A stretch of 6,753 bases of DNA from positions 1 through 6,753 of the forward strand of contig CAMPJU010000070.1 of NCBI GenBank assembly GCA_946886995.1. Direction: 5' to 3'. Under the pieces are notes generated by a model, which saw nothing but the letters and a program-made list of their open reading frames with translations, was not told the origin of the DNA and did no database searches. This DNA comes from an uncultured Lysobacteraceae bacterium. GTDB lineage: Bacteria; Pseudomonadota; Gammaproteobacteria; Xanthomonadales; Xanthomonadaceae. This document shows, piece after piece, positions 5,955-6,753 of the stretch. The translations under genes were made by a program, and so were the position numbers. Within the stretch, counting starts at the first letter, position 1. Every line of letters begins with the position of its first letter.

Positions 5955-6379
5955 TCCTCGTCCCACAGGTCCGGCAGGCCGTTGGTGACCCACCAGGTTT
6001 CGGCGACCGGATCCCAGCGCCAGCGTTCGGTGTGGCGGAGCTGGCGCTCGCGCAGCGTGTGCCGGTTGACCACCCCGACCTGGATCGTCCGGAGCGCGGT
6101 GTCGCCTTCCATGCTCGCGCCGACGTCGCGGTAGGCCGAGATCTGCACCTGCTTGAAGCGCTCCCGCTCCAGGTCGGTCAACGGATGGGCTTCGCGCCAT
6201 GTGGGGTCGACGAGCAGCAGCGCGCCCTCGAAATCGCCCCAGCGGATCGCCGCCGACCAGGCGTACTGGGCCTGGTGCAGGGCGCGATCGCGCCCCTGGG
6301 TGGCGCAGCCGGCGAGCAGCAGCGCGGCGGCGAGCAGCAGCAGGAGGGGGCGGGCGGAGTGCTTGTGCATGTGCGCCAT
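5951..6379 (-). CDS. Hypothetical lipoprotein
   Basis: The product is 142 residues with a clear lipoprotein signal: basic HKHSARP, hydrophobic [11 protein letters not shown], and lipobox LAGC with C25 as the lipidated cysteine. Residue +2 is Ala, favouring the outer membrane. The mature part (about 117 residues) begins with helix-like [20 protein letters not shown]. It continues through an acidic/basic middle and several beta-like stretches ([36 protein letters not shown]). The Trp-rich end is distinctive. I do not recognise a named family, and an NTF2-like or other small alpha+beta fold would be a guess. The start at 6379 is one base after the upstream stop (TAG-C-ATG). A second ATG at 6370 would remove three residues. 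The 3' end overlaps the rhodanese start by four bases, so it appears locked between the thioesterase and the rhodanese in one translational unit. Confidence 0.82.
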   Translation of the reverse strand: MAHMHKHSARPLLLLLAAALLLAGCATQGRDRALHQAQYAWSAAIRWGDFEGALLLVDPTWREAHPLTDLERERFKQVQISAYRDVGASMEGDTALRTIQVGVVNRHTLRERQLRHTERWRWDPVAETWWVTNGLPDLWDEE

Positions 6380-6380
6380 G

Positions 6381-6753
6381 CTAGTCGCCCCGCCGCAGGA
6401 TCGCGACGTAGCGGCCGGTGAACGTGGTCGCCACGCCGCCTGCCGGCAACGGCACCCGGGCCTCCACTTCGATGCGGGCCCGGCCGCGGTTGCGCAGCGC
6501 GGCGACGAAGGCCGGCCACTCGGCGCCCGGGGCGAGCATCGCCTCGGCCTGCAGGTCGTCGAACAGGGGCGCCACGAAGCGCAGCTGGCTGTCGGCGACG
6601 TAGAGGTCCGCGTCGATCCCGGCCTGCTCCAGGCGCACGTGCAGCAGTCCCCACGCGGCCAGCGTCAGCAGGGAGCCGAGGCTGCCGCCGAACGCGCAGC
6701 CCTTGTCGTTGACGTGCCGCGCGAGCGGCGCACCGAGGGACAGGCGCGCGCCG
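6381..6753 (-). CDS. YiiD C-terminal-type hotdog thioesterase domain protein (5' end outside window)
   Basis: The last 123 codons are visible. The frame is open to the right window edge, and the GTG at 6638 is an internal valine. The first visible residues include LSLGAPLARHVNDKG-CAFGGSL (about 4-25), then SLLTLAAWGLL and later ADSQLRFVAPLFDD, TFTGRYVAIL. The Asn-x-Lys-Gly-x-Ala-Phe-Gly-Gly pattern and the following hydrophobic helix fit the putative thioesterase domain found at the C-terminus of E. coli YiiD, a hotdog fold expected to act on acyl thioesters. In E. coli this domain is fused to an N-terminal acetyltransferase. Whether one is present here cannot be seen, though relatives in the Xanthomonas group are, as I recall, short single-domain proteins. 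The gene is the first visible member of the right-hand operon, one base upstream of the lipoprotein. Confidence 0.75.
   Translation of the reverse strand, partial: GARLSLGAPLARHVNDKGCAFGGSLGSLLTLAAWGLLHVRLEQAGIDADLYVADSQLRFVAPLFDDLQAEAMLAPGAEWPAFVAALRNRGRARIEVEARVPLPAGGVATTFTGRYVAILRRGD

Noticed and set aside
5508..6200. 230-codon version of the rhodanese
   Set aside because: The extra N-terminal 82 codons overlap the lipoprotein gene in another frame. The ATG at 5954, with its coupling overlap and following membrane helix, is the better start.

Overview
The window is about 6.75 kb of very GC-rich DNA with nine genes and almost no free space. It looks like the chromosome of a gammaproteobacterium of the Xanthomonas/Lysobacter/Luteimonas group. 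Three things point there: an Ax21-type outer-membrane protein (typical of that family), the rhodanese-secB-gpsA gene chain, and the strong G/C bias at third codon positions. No RNA gene, insertion sequence, phage gene or CRISPR array is visible. The content is ordinary core genome, and I do not see a new multi-gene system.

Left part (1-3000). A small basic protein enters from the left edge on the + strand and converges on a minus-strand trio. In transcription order (right to left) the trio is a lipoprotein-type predicted methyltransferase, an RluE-like 23S rRNA pseudouridine synthase and a soluble receiver-histidine kinase hybrid. The gaps between them are 74 and 89 bases with no clear terminator, so read-through is possible but their functions are not obviously linked.

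Middle (2958-3870). A 210-base divergent region separates the methyltransferase lipoprotein from a + strand Ax21-family outer-membrane beta-barrel gene, which ends in a perfect 11-bp terminator hairpin plus a T run.

Right part (3870-6753). A tightly packed minus-strand operon reads from the right edge leftward: a YiiD-type hotdog thioesterase domain (cut by the window), an unnamed lipoprotein, a membrane-anchored YibN-like rhodanese, secB and gpsA. Junctions are 1 base, a 4-base ATGA overlap, 80 bases and 4 bases. The 80-base gap ahead of secB holds an extended -10 promoter candidate. The common theme is the cell envelope: preprotein export (SecB), phospholipid head-group precursor (GpsA), a membrane rhodanese, a lipoprotein and an acyl thioesterase-like protein.

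The points most worth a second look are the exported SAM-methyltransferase fold, the unnamed lipoprotein translationally coupled to the rhodanese, the absence of grxC from a neighbourhood where enterobacteria have it, and the TTG start of the kinase gene.
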